Assembly (NCBI GenBank): GCA_023388355.1
Contig: JAEWGI010000041.1
Location: 1 to 10,655 of the forward strand
From: Pseudomonadota bacterium
Lineage (GTDB): Bacteria > Pseudomonadota > Gammaproteobacteria > Xanthomonadales > Xanthomonadaceae
Reading direction: 5' to 3'
Length of the DNA stretch: 10,655 nt
The translations under genes were made by a program, and so were the position numbers. This document shows positions 1 to 8,990 of this stretch, one piece after another. Below the pieces are notes generated by a model, which was not told the origin of the DNA, made no database searches, and saw only the letters and a list, made by a program, of their open reading frames with translations. The number at the start of each line of letters is the position of its first letter. Within the stretch, counting starts at the first letter, position 1.

Positions 1-1610
<1,610 letters not shown>

Positions 1611-1687
1611 GGACAAACTCCGGATTGCGCGCGGCCGTGACCCGCGCGGGAGTGCGCGGACCGGCAAGGGTGGCTCGGGATCGGGCA

Positions 1688-1693
1688 ATTATA
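1688..1693 (-). promoter_or_regulatory. Probable -10 box of the ettA promoter (TATAAT)
   Basis: Read on the minus strand, 1693-1688 is a perfect TATAAT in otherwise GC-rich DNA, 77 bases upstream of the ettA start codon. The spot 17 bases further upstream (about 1716-1711) is CGGGTC, a poor -35 match, so the assignment rests on the -10 box and its position. A 5' untranslated leader of about 70 nt is implied. Confidence 0.5.
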
Positions 1694-1712
1694 GCCCTAC
1701 GTACGGCGGCGA

Positions 1713-1727
1713 CCCGGCTGAGCCGGG
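1713..1727. repeat. 15-bp palindrome at the ettA promoter -35 position
   Basis: CCCGGCT (1713-1719), one central G, AGCCGGG (1721-1727): perfect 7-bp arms. It covers the position where the -35 element of the ettA promoter would sit, so it could be an operator. No factor can be named, and GC-rich palindromes of this size also arise by chance. Confidence 0.45.
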
Positions 1728-1847
1728 GTTAAACGGGCGTGACGGGACCGGCCCCGTAAACGCCCCAGGGAGGATCGATTCAGGCGCCGCGGCCGATAGT
1801 CGGCCTACGCCTTCCGGTTGGGGATGGCGCGGACCTGGAGACGACGC

Positions 1848-2336
1848 ATGAACCTGAAGCTCACCACCTGGGGCACCCTGCTGGCCGTGGCGCTGGCGAC
1901 CGTGGCGGCGCCCGCCCTGGCCGACAACGACCGCCGCGGCCATCGCGACCATGACCGGCGCGAGTTCCGCCACGACCGTCGCGACTACCGCCAGGCCCGC
2001 AGCGACCACCGCCATGAGCGTCGCCACGACCGCCGGGACAACCGCTACGACCGCCGCCACGACCGCCGCGACCATCGCCATCGCGCCCCGGTGCGGGTGG
2101 TCCACCGCCCCGTGGTCCGCCATTACCATCCGGCTCCGCGCCATTACGGCCCGCCGCGCTGGGCCCGCGGCGGCTATGTGCACCACTACCAGCGCCCGAT
2201 CTACGTGGTGAACGACTACTACGGCTACGGCCTGCGCCATCCGCCGCGCGGCCACCGCTGGATGCGCGACGACTACGGCGACTACCTGCTGGTCGCCATC
2301 GCCACCGGCCTGATTGTGGATGCGATCCTGCGCTGA
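1848..2336 (+). CDS. Exported His/Arg/Asp-rich protein with RcnB-type C-terminal domain
   Basis: 162 residues. I chose ATG 1848 rather than the in-frame ATG at 1818 because GGAG at 1837-1840 sits 7 bases upstream and the shorter form begins with a clean signal peptide: MNLKL, a hydrophobic stretch, then cleavage after ALA at residue 25. Residues 26-80 are a low-complexity run of H, R, D and Y built on repeats such as RHDRRD; the mature protein has 17 histidines and no cysteine. Residues about 118-162 ([12 protein letters not shown], then [25 protein letters not shown]) match the pattern of the RcnB family, whose E. coli member is a periplasmic protein in nickel/cobalt homeostasis. Metal binding is an inference from that resemblance and the histidines. 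No RcnA-like efflux gene is next to it. It appears monocistronic, with a strong hairpin following at 2375. Confidence 0.8.
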   Translation: MNLKLTTWGTLLAVALATVAAPALADNDRRGHRDHDRREFRHDRRDYRQARSDHRHERRHDRRDNRYDRRHDRRDHRHRAPVRVVHRPVVRHYHPAPRHYGPPRWARGGYVHHYQRPIYVVNDYYGYGLRHPPRGHRWMRDDYGDYLLVAIATGLIVDAILR

Positions 2337-2374
2337 GCTGGCCCGCGCGGGGCGGTTTCCCCCGAAAACGACCC

Positions 2375-2402
2375 GGAAGGCGCGCCACGTGGCGCGCCTT
2401 CC
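2375..2402. terminator. Strong palindromic hairpin after the RcnB-like gene, likely terminator
   Basis: GGAAGGCGCGCC (2375-2386), ACGT loop, GGCGCGCCTTCC (2391-2402): a perfect 12-bp stem. The stem can extend past a 2-nt bulge with AACGAC (2367-2372) against GTCGTT (2403-2408). It lies 38 bases after the stop of the upstream gene and before the glyA promoter. There is no good U-tract on the plus strand. On the minus strand a TTTT follows a few bases after the stem, so it may serve best as a transcriptional insulator. Terminator function is inferred. Confidence 0.55.
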
Positions 2403-2444
2403 GTCGTTCCGGGGGCGGGCCGGCCGCGGAACGGGGCGGGGCGG

Positions 2445-2450
2445 TACAAT
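2445..2450 (+). promoter_or_regulatory. Probable -10 box of the glyA promoter (TACAAT)
   Basis: TACAAT, one mismatch from consensus, 31 bases upstream of the glyA start codon in a G-rich tract. No recognisable -35 hexamer lies at the right spacing. It would give a short leader and drive glyA, probably with nrdR and ribD behind it. Confidence 0.45.
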
Positions 2451-2481
2451 CCCTGGGGCCACCCATGCCCCCGGAGAGCAG

Positions 2482-3750
<1,269 letters not shown>

Positions 3751-3787
3751 GCGTCGCCGCCGCCATCCCGCCGACCGTCGCCGCCTG

Positions 3788-4321
3788 ATGCACTGCCCCT
3801 TCTGCCAGCACCAGGACACCAAGGTCATCGACTCGCGCGCGTCCGAGGACGGGGCGACGATCCGGCGCCGGCGCGAGTGCGAGGCCTGCGGCGAGCGGTT
3901 CAGCACGCTCGAGACGATCGAGCTCAAGCTGCCGGTGATCATCAAGGGCGACGGCCGGCGCGAGCCGTTCGATGCGCGCAAGCTGCGCGTGAGCATGGAC
4001 CGGGCGCTGCACAAGCGGCCGGTGTCGGAAGAGCAGATCGAGGCGGCGGTTCGCGCGGTGGTGCACCAGCTGCGCATGACCACCGAGCGCGAGGTGCCGT
4101 CGCGCCGGGTCGGCGAGTTCGTGATCGCCGAGCTGCGCAAGCTCGACCACGTCGGCTTCGTGCGCTTCGCCTCGGTGTACCGCTCGTTCGAGGACATCAC
4201 CGATTTCCGCGAGGAGCTCGACAGGCTCGAACGCGAGCTGCCTGGCGAGGGCCAGCTGCCCCTGCTGCGTGGCGACGTGGTGCCGTTCGACAAGGCCTCG
4301 GGCAAGGGCAAGAAGCGCTGA
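3788..4321 (+). CDS. nrdR: Transcriptional repressor NrdR
   Basis: 177 residues. The family senses ATP/dATP and represses ribonucleotide reductase operons by binding paired NrdR boxes. The zinc ribbon is complete: C3-x2-C6 and C31-x2-C34, with [27 protein letters not shown] between and after. An ATP-cone domain follows (about residues 49-139), with [18 protein letters not shown], the [16 protein letters not shown] segment, and [19 protein letters not shown] closing it. The C-terminal tail, rich in Lys and Gly, is somewhat longer than in E. coli NrdR (149 residues). No Shine-Dalgarno is seen before ATG 3788. Its position between glyA and ribD is common in proteobacteria. I saw no NrdR-box pair in this window, so its targets lie elsewhere. 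Confidence 0.97.
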   Translation: MHCPFCQHQDTKVIDSRASEDGATIRRRRECEACGERFSTLETIELKLPVIIKGDGRREPFDARKLRVSMDRALHKRPVSEEQIEAAVRAVVHQLRMTTEREVPSRRVGEFVIAELRKLDHVGFVRFASVYRSFEDITDFREELDRLERELPGEGQLPLLRGDVVPFDKASGKGKKR

Positions 4322-4344
4322 TGCGCCGGATGCCGCGGCGATGA
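4321..4344 (+). other. Seven-codon mini-ORF linking nrdR to ribD
   Basis: The nrdR stop TGA (4319-4321) overlaps an ATG at 4321 that opens MRRMPRR, and its own stop TGA (4342-4344) overlaps the ribD ATG (4341-4343). The arrangement could pass ribosomes from nrdR to ribD by two re-initiation steps, in a place where ribD lacks an obvious Shine-Dalgarno. Translation is unproven; this short, Arg-rich ORF may be incidental. Confidence 0.25.
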
Positions 4345-5438
4345 GTCCGTTTTCCGCCACCGACCACGCGATGATGGCGCGGGCCCTGCGCCTGGCCGAA
4401 CTGGGCGCGTACACCACCCGGCCCAACCCGATGGTGGGTTGCGTGGTCGCGCGCGGCGACGAAGTACTGGGCGAAGGCTGGCACAGGCGCCAGGGCGGCG
4501 CGCACGCCGAGGTCCTGGCCCTGGAGGCTGCCGGCGCGCAGGCCCGGGGCGCGACCGCCTACGTCACCCTGGAACCCTGCGCGCACACCGGCAGCACCGG
4601 GCCCTGTGCCGATGCGCTGATCGCCGCGGGCGTGGCCCGGGTGGTCGCGGCCATGCGCGATCCTTTCCCGCAGGTCGACGGCAGCGGATTCGCGCGCCTG
4701 CGCGATGCCGGCATCGAGGTCGGCGTCGGCCTGATGGAGGTGCAGGCGCGCGAGCTCAACATCGGCTTCGTCTCGCGCCTCGTCCGCGGCCGGCCGTGGG
4801 TGCGGGTCAAGCTGGCGAGCAGCCTCGACGGCCGCACCGCGATGGCCAGCGGCGATTCGAAGTGGATCACCGGCGAGGCCGCGCGCACCGACGTGATGCA
4901 CTGGCGCGCGCGCGCCGGTGCGATCCTGACCGGCGCCGGCACGGTGCTGGTCGACGATCCCTCGCTGACGGTGCGCTTCGACCCGCCGCGCGAATTCGTG
5001 CCGCCCCTGCGGGTGGTGCTCGATCCCGGCCTGGCCACGGTCGCCCGCGGCAAGGTGCGCGAAGGCGACGCGCCGACCCTGTATCTGCATGCGCCCGACG
5101 TCAAGCCGCCGCGCGACCTGACCGCCGACCGGGCCGCGGTGCCGGTCAAGTCCGGCGTGTTCGACCTGGACGCGGTGCTTGCCCTGCTGGCCCGGCGCGG
5201 CATCAACGAGGTCCATGTGGAAGCCGGCGCCACCCTGGCCGGCGCGCTGCTCAAGGCCGGGCGGGTGGACGAGCTGCTGCTGTATGTGGCGCCGGTGCTG
5301 CTGGGCGATACCGCGCGGCCGCTGTTCGGCGGCCTGGGCTATACCGAGATGGCGCAGCGGTTGCACATGACGGTCATCGACAGCCGCCGCATCGGCGACG
5401 ACCTGCGCCTGCAGCTGCGGCCGCAGGCGGTGGAGTGA
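4341..5438 (+). CDS. ribD: Bifunctional riboflavin deaminase/reductase RibD
   Basis: 365 residues, the usual length. It carries out the second and third steps of riboflavin synthesis: deamination of the pyrimidine ring, then NADPH-dependent reduction of the ribose side chain. The deaminase domain (about 1-145) has TRPNPMVGCVV, the zinc/catalytic HAE at 55-57, and cysteines C80 and C89 in LEPCAHTGSTGPC. The reductase domain (about 150-365) has RPWVRVKLASSLDGRTA, SKWITGEAARTDVMHWRARA, GAGTVLVDDPSLTVR and VEAGATLAGALLKAGRVDELLLYVAPVLLG. ATG 4341 is chosen because it opens just before the conserved DHAMMARALRLAELG helix; no strong Shine-Dalgarno is visible and translation may be coupled to nrdR. 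It lies upstream of the FMN riboswitch, so that element cannot regulate it directly. Confidence 0.97.
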   Translation: MSPFSATDHAMMARALRLAELGAYTTRPNPMVGCVVARGDEVLGEGWHRRQGGAHAEVLALEAAGAQARGATAYVTLEPCAHTGSTGPCADALIAAGVARVVAAMRDPFPQVDGSGFARLRDAGIEVGVGLMEVQARELNIGFVSRLVRGRPWVRVKLASSLDGRTAMASGDSKWITGEAARTDVMHWRARAGAILTGAGTVLVDDPSLTVRFDPPREFVPPLRVVLDPGLATVARGKVREGDAPTLYLHAPDVKPPRDLTADRAAVPVKSGVFDLDAVLALLARRGINEVHVEAGATLAGALLKAGRVDELLLYVAPVLLGDTARPLFGGLGYTEMAQRLHMTVIDSRRIGDDLRLQLRPQAVE

Positions 5439-5493
5439 ACGCGGTCAAGCACCGGGTCGCCGCCTCGCGCGGGCTCCGCGCCCCGGGAACGCC

Positions 5494-6513
5494 ATGAGCC
5501 TGCGCTGGGGCATCCTCGGCTGCGGCGACGTCACCGAGGTCAAGAGCGGGCCGGCGCTGCAGCAGGCCCCGGGTTCCTCGCTGGTGGCGGTGATGCGCCG
5601 CGACGCCGCGAAGGCCGAGGACTATGCGCGTCGCCACGGCGTGCCGCGCTGGTACGACGATGCCGATGCGCTGATCGCCGACCCGCAGGTGGACGCGGTC
5701 TATGTCGCCACGCCGCCGGCCAGCCACGCGCCGCTGGCGATCCGGGCGATGCGGGCGGGCAAACCGGTCTATGTCGAGAAGCCGATGGCGCTGGACGGAC
5801 GCGAGTGCGCGGACATGCTCGAGGCCAGCCGCGCGACCGGGATGCCGCTGTTCGTCGCCTACTACCGGCGCGCGCTGCCGCGGTTCCTGAAAGTGCGCCA
5901 GCTGCTGGATTCGGGCGCGATCGGCATCCCGCGCCAGGTGCGCGTGCAGCTGCACCGCCCGCTGGACGCGCGCTACGCCGGCGGCGCCGCGCTGCCCTGG
6001 CGGGTGCGCCCGGAGCTTGCCGGCGGCGGCCTGTTCGTCGACCTGGGCAGCCACACCCTGGACCTGCTGGATTTCCTGCTTGGCCCACTGCTCGACGTGG
6101 CCGGCAGCGCCCGCTCGGCCTCGGGCGCCTATCCGGCCGAGGACACGGTGCAGGCGCGGTTCGCCTTCGCCGGCGGCGTGCGCGGCAGCGGCGACTGGTG
6201 CTTCTGCAACGATGCCCGCCGCGACACGGTGGAGATCGAGGGCAGCCGTGGGCGGCTGGAGTTCGCCACTTTCGACGAGGCGCCGGTGCTGCTGGAGGCC
6301 GATGCGGACACCCGGTCCTGGAGCATCGACCATCCGCGCCACATCCAGCAGCCGCTGATCGAAACCGTGGTGGCCGCGCTGCGCGGGCAGGGCGAATGCC
6401 CCTCCACCGGCACCAGCGCCGCGCGCACCACCGGCGTGATCGATGCGATCCTGGGCGAGTTCCGCAACGCTGCGTCCGCCGCCGCGGCGCCGGCGGACGG
6501 GCCGCTGGGCTAG
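5494..6513 (+). CDS. Gfo/Idh/MocA-family NAD(P)-dependent oxidoreductase, substrate unknown
   Basis: 339 residues. The N-terminal Rossmann fold begins immediately, RWGILGCGDVTEVKSGPALQ, with the dinucleotide motif G6-x2-G9-x-G11. The family motif EKPMAL is at 95-100; K96 is the usual catalytic lysine. The C-terminal domain carries GGGLFVDLGSHTLDLLDF with D183, H187 and D190, the D-x3-H-x2-D active-site pattern. It should therefore be catalytically intact. Family members oxidise or reduce sugars, inositols and related compounds, and the sequence alone does not tell which. GGGA at about 5485-5488 lies near the start; 55 bases separate it from ribD. Nothing known ties this family to riboflavin, so its place in the cluster may be positional only. 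Its stop codon overlaps the promoter-like TAGAAT of the next transcription unit. Confidence 0.93.
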   Translation: MSLRWGILGCGDVTEVKSGPALQQAPGSSLVAVMRRDAAKAEDYARRHGVPRWYDDADALIADPQVDAVYVATPPASHAPLAIRAMRAGKPVYVEKPMALDGRECADMLEASRATGMPLFVAYYRRALPRFLKVRQLLDSGAIGIPRQVRVQLHRPLDARYAGGAALPWRVRPELAGGGLFVDLGSHTLDLLDFLLGPLLDVAGSARSASGAYPAEDTVQARFAFAGGVRGSGDWCFCNDARRDTVEIEGSRGRLEFATFDEAPVLLEADADTRSWSIDHPRHIQQPLIETVVAALRGQGECPSTGTSAARTTGVIDAILGEFRNAASAAAAPADGPLG

Positions 6514-6516
6514 AAT
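6511..6516 (+). promoter_or_regulatory. Probable -10 box for the ribE-ribBA transcript (TAGAAT)
   Basis: TAGAAT is one base from consensus, lies about 40 bases before the FMN aptamer, and reuses the stop codon TAG of the oxidoreductase gene. The same hexamer stands before ribH at 9101. There is no good -35 match at 17 bases (CGCCGG). A start point near 6523 would put the whole riboswitch in the leader. Confidence 0.5.
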
Positions 6517-6524
6517 GGCGCACC

Positions 6525-6539
6525 GGCCGCCTGGCGGCC
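6525..6539. repeat. 15-bp palindrome just after the rib -10 box
   Basis: GGCCGCC (6525-6531), T, GGCGGCC (6533-6539): perfect 7-bp arms, covering the expected start-site region of the riboflavin transcript. It may be an operator, a 5' end hairpin, or chance in GC-rich DNA. Confidence 0.35.
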
Positions 6540-6552
6540 ATCAACTGTACGG

Positions 6553-6718
6553 AAACGTCTTCGGGGCGGGGTGAGATTCCCCACCGGCGGTAGGCGCGAC
6601 GCGACCCTTCGGGCGCGCATGCGCGAGCCCGCGAGCGCCCGGCCGGCCTGGCCGACCGGGGTCAGCAGATCCGGTTCGATGCCGGAGCCGACGGTTAGAG
6701 TCCGGATGAAAGAAGACG
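6553..6718 (+). ncRNA. FMN riboswitch aptamer (RFN element)
   Basis: The conserved RFN blocks occur in order: CTTCGGGGCGGGGTGAGATT with ACCGGCGGT (6559-6591), AGCCCGCGAGCG (6626-6637), CAGCAGATCCGG (6664-6675), GAGCCGACGGTTAGAGTCCG (6685-6704), then GGATGAAAGAAG. The closing stem P1 is CGTCTTC (6556-6562) with GAAGACG (6712-6718), a perfect 7-bp match. P5 is CCGG with CCGG around TTCGATG. The family binds FMN and lowers expression of riboflavin genes. Here it stands upstream of ribE with a 71-base expression platform after it. Variable arms P3 and P4 are GC-rich, as in the rest of the window. Confidence 0.97.
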
Positions 6719-6721
6719 CGT

Positions 6722-6785
6722 CGCGCGGCCCTGCGGGTCGTGCGTTCGCTCGCTCCCGCGGGCGTTTCCCGCATTGCGGGAAACG
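6722..6785 (+). promoter_or_regulatory. Expression platform of the FMN riboswitch: two hairpins, the second covering the ribE start region
   Basis: Directly after the aptamer, CGCGCGGCCC (6722-6731) can pair with GGGTCGTGCG (6735-6744), 10 pairs including two G-U. Next, CGTTTCCCGC (6763-6772) pairs perfectly with GCGGGAAACG (6776-6785), ending 4 bases before the ribE ATG and burying GGGA (6778-6781), the only Shine-Dalgarno-like sequence. GCGGG at 6733-6737 could instead pair with CCCGC at 6768-6772, freeing the start region. No U-tract follows, so control of translation rather than termination is likely. The structural switch is inferred by hand pairing. Confidence 0.7.
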
Positions 6786-6789
6786 GACC

Positions 6790-7410
6790 ATGTTCACCGG
6801 ATTGATCGAAGGCGTCGGCACGCTGGCCTCGCGGCAGCTGCGCGGCGGCGACGCGCGGCTGCGGATCGCGGTCGGCAGCCTGCCGTTCGACGGCGTGGCG
6901 ATGGGCGAGAGCATCGCCGTCAACGGCGTGTGCCTGACCGTGGTCGGGTTCGACCATGCCCACTTCGAGGCCGACGCCTCCAACGAGACCCTCGCGCTCA
7001 CCACCCTGGGCGCGCTGGCGCCGGGCACCGCGCTGAACCTGGAGCGCGCGATGCGGCCCACGGACCGGCTTGGCGGGCACCTGGTCAGCGGCCACGTCGA
7101 CGGCGTCGGCGCGGTGGCCGCGATCGCCCAGGATGCGCGCGCGCAGCGTTGGCGTTTCACCGCCCCGGCCGCGCTGATGAAGTACGTCGCGTCCAAGGGC
7201 TCGATTTGCGTCGACGGGGTCAGCCTGACCGTCAACGCGGTGCACGCGGACGGGTTCGAGGTGACGCTGGTGCCGCACACCGTCGCGCACACGGCTTTCG
7301 CGAACGCCGCGCAGGGCGATGCGGTGAACCTGGAAGTGGACCTGCTGGCGCGCTACGTCGAGCGGCTGCTGGAGTCGCGCGCCGACGCCGGTCGGAACGG
7401 GGAGCGCTGA
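6790..7410 (+). CDS. ribE: Riboflavin synthase, alpha subunit
   Basis: 206 residues. It dismutates two 6,7-dimethyl-8-ribityllumazine molecules into riboflavin and the pyrimidine precursor, which is recycled. Two lumazine-binding beta-barrel repeats are visible. Repeat 1 starts MFTGLIEGVG and contains ESIAVNGVCLTV (40-51). The boundary is RLGGHLVSGHVDGVG (93-107). Repeat 2 has KGSICVDGVSLTVN (136-149) and ends with NLEVDLLARYVERLL (180-194), the trimerisation helix. The N-terminal MFTG is the family start and fixes ATG 6790 despite an in-frame opening upstream inside the riboswitch. The gene is called ribC in E. coli nomenclature. It is the first gene under the FMN riboswitch, and ribBA starts 1 base after its stop. 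Confidence 0.97.
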   Translation: MFTGLIEGVGTLASRQLRGGDARLRIAVGSLPFDGVAMGESIAVNGVCLTVVGFDHAHFEADASNETLALTTLGALAPGTALNLERAMRPTDRLGGHLVSGHVDGVGAVAAIAQDARAQRWRFTAPAALMKYVASKGSICVDGVSLTVNAVHADGFEVTLVPHTVAHTAFANAAQGDAVNLEVDLLARYVERLLESRADAGRNGER

Positions 7411-7411
7411 G

Positions 7412-8515
7412 ATGGCCTTTGCACCGGTGCCCGAACTGCTGGAAGAAGTCCGCCAGGGCCGGATGGTCGTGATCGTCGACGACGAGGACCGCGAGAACGA
7501 GGGCGACCTGATCATGGCCGCGGAACTCGTCCGCCCGGCCGACATCAACTTCATGGTCACCCACGCCCGCGGCCTGGTGTGCCTGTCGTTGACCGGCGAG
7601 CGCTGCGCCCAGCTCGGGCTGCCGCCGATGGTCCAGTCCAACACCTCGCGCCACCGCACCAACTTCACCGTCAGCATCGAGGCCGCCGAGGGCGTCACCA
7701 CGGGCATCTCCGCCCATGACCGCGCGCACACCATCCGCACCGCAGTGCGGCCCGGCGCGGGCCCGGCCGACCTCTCGCAGCCCGGCCACATCTTCCCGCT
7801 GATGTCCGATCCCGGCGGCGTGCTGGCGCGCAGCGGCCACACCGAGGCCGCGTCCGACCTCGCCCGGCTGGCCGGGCTGTCGCCGGCCGGGGTGCTGGTG
7901 GAGGTTCTCAACTCCGACGGCAGCATGGCCCGGCGTCCGGAGCTGGAGGTGTTCGCGCGCGAGCACGGGCTGAAGATCGGCTCGATCGAGGACCTGATCC
8001 GGCACCGGCTGGACACCGAGCAGACCGTCGAACGCGTCGACGAACGCGAGATCGACACCGCGCACGGCGCATTCCGCCTGGTCAGCTATCGCGACCGCCT
8101 GAGCGACGCGCTGCACCTGGCCCTGGTCCGCGGCACGCCCGACCCGGCGCGCGCCAGCCTGGTGCGGGTGCAGCCGATGAACCTGCTGGCCGACGCGCTG
8201 CACTGGCGGCGCGCCGATTTCGGCCCCGCCACCGGCGAGGTGCTGGCGCGACTGGCGGCGGAGGACGCCGGCGCGCTGGTGCTGCTCGACGATCCCCGCG
8301 ACCCGCAGGCCCTGCTCGAGCGGATCCGCGCCCCGCATGCCGCCTCGCCGGCACCGGGCCGCCGCGGCCGGACGGGCGAATGGCGCCGCAATGGCGCCGG
8401 CTCGCAGATCCTGCACGACCTCGGCTTCGGCCGCCTGCGTGTCCTGGGCACCCCGCGCCGGCAGGTGGGACTGGCGGGCTTCGGACTGGAGATCGCGGAG
8501 TACGTGGCGACGTAG
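7412..8515 (+). CDS. ribBA: 3,4-dihydroxy-2-butanone 4-phosphate synthase with degenerate GTP cyclohydrolase II-like C-terminal domain
   Basis: 367 residues. Residues 1-200 form a complete RibB domain that converts ribulose 5-phosphate to DHBP and formate: DDEDRENEGD (23-32, metal/acid site), THARGLVCLSL, SRHRTNFTVSIE (79-90), TTGISAHDRAHTI, GHIFPL (125-130), RSGHTEA (140-146). The rest (about 205-367) aligns only loosely with GTP cyclohydrolase II: it ends GSQILHDLGFGRLRVLG...GLAGFGLEI, but contains no cysteine at all, so the three zinc ligands of RibA are absent, as is the GRGIGL segment. It cannot be a normal GTP cyclohydrolase II. Proteobacterial RibB fusions with such non-catalytic tails are known (I recall the name RibBX). 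GGGGAG at 7399-7404 gives a strong ribosome site 7 bases before ATG 7412; it is tightly coupled to ribE. Confidence 0.93.
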   Translation: MAFAPVPELLEEVRQGRMVVIVDDEDRENEGDLIMAAELVRPADINFMVTHARGLVCLSLTGERCAQLGLPPMVQSNTSRHRTNFTVSIEAAEGVTTGISAHDRAHTIRTAVRPGAGPADLSQPGHIFPLMSDPGGVLARSGHTEAASDLARLAGLSPAGVLVEVLNSDGSMARRPELEVFAREHGLKIGSIEDLIRHRLDTEQTVERVDEREIDTAHGAFRLVSYRDRLSDALHLALVRGTPDPARASLVRVQPMNLLADALHWRRADFGPATGEVLARLAAEDAGALVLLDDPRDPQALLERIRAPHAASPAPGRRGRTGEWRRNGAGSQILHDLGFGRLRVLGTPRRQVGLAGFGLEIAEYVAT

Positions 8516-8530
8516 CGGGACGCACGGCTC

Positions 8531-8760
8531 TGCTCCTTCCCCCGCTTGCGGGGGAAGGCCGGGATGGGGGCGCGCGTCGCAGGCGCGCGAGCGGTTGGGC
8601 GGCGATCTGGCAGGCCCCCACCCCAACCCGCCCGGCCCGGCGCGAAGCGCCGGGCGTTCGGATGATCCGCGCGGCAGTGCCGCGCAGTCGGATCATCCTC
8701 ACCCCCCGCAAGCGGGGGAGGGGGCAGAAGCAGGGCCGCATCGCCGCATCGCTGCCGCCT
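8531..8760. repeat. Repeat unit 1 (full, 230 bp)
   Basis: Hairpins visible: CCTTCCCCCGC (8535-8545) with GCGGGGGAAGG (8548-8558), 11 bp; CGCGCG (8571-8576) with CGCGCG (8584-8589); GCCCGGCGC (8635-8643) with GCGCCGGGC (8647-8655), 9 bp around GAA; GGATGATCC (8660-8668) with GGATCATCC (8690-8698), continued inward by GCGCGGCA and TGCCGCGC; CCCCCGC (8703-8709) with GCGGGGG (8712-8718). The right-end hairpin mirrors the left-end one. The linker 8728-8760 holds the direct repeat CCGCATCG twice. Confidence 0.9.
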
Positions 8761-8990
8761 TGCTCCTTCCCCCGCTTGCGGGGGAAGGCTGGGATGGGGG
8801 CGCGCGCCGCAGGCGCGCGAGCGGTTGCGCGGCGATCTGGCAGGCCCCCACCCCAACCCGTCCGGCCCGGCGCGGCGCGCCGGGCGTTCGGATGATCCGC
8901 GCGGCAGTGCCGCGCAGTCGGATCATCCTCACCCGCCGCAAGCGGGGGAGGGAGCAGAAGCAGGGCCGCATCGCCGCATCGCTGCCGCGT
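8761..8990. repeat. Repeat unit 2 (full, 230 bp)
   Basis: Differs from unit 1 at positions 8790, 8807, 8828, 8861, 8875, 8876, 8935, 8953 and 8989. Changes 8807, 8875 and 8876 fall in hairpin loops, while 8935 breaks a pair in the right-end stem. Its inverted-repeat ends agree better than those of unit 1: left CTCCTTCCCCCGCTTGC against CTCCCTCCCCCGCTTGC read from the right end on the other strand. Confidence 0.9.

Noticed and set aside
1791..1805. GGCCGA-TAG-TCGGCC inverted repeat with GATAGT as promoter of the RcnB-like gene
   Set aside because: The GATAGT hexamer is a poor -10 match and no -35 fits at normal spacing, so no promoter was called for this gene.
1818..1847. Upstream in-frame ATG (1818) as start of the RcnB-like protein
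   Set aside because: It would put charged residues GMARTWRRR before an otherwise standard signal peptide, and it lacks the GGAG site that serves ATG 1848.
5439..5493. GCGCG/CGCGC hairpin after ribD as a terminator
   Set aside because: Five-pair stem with no U-tract in uniformly GC-rich sequence; no support beyond composition.
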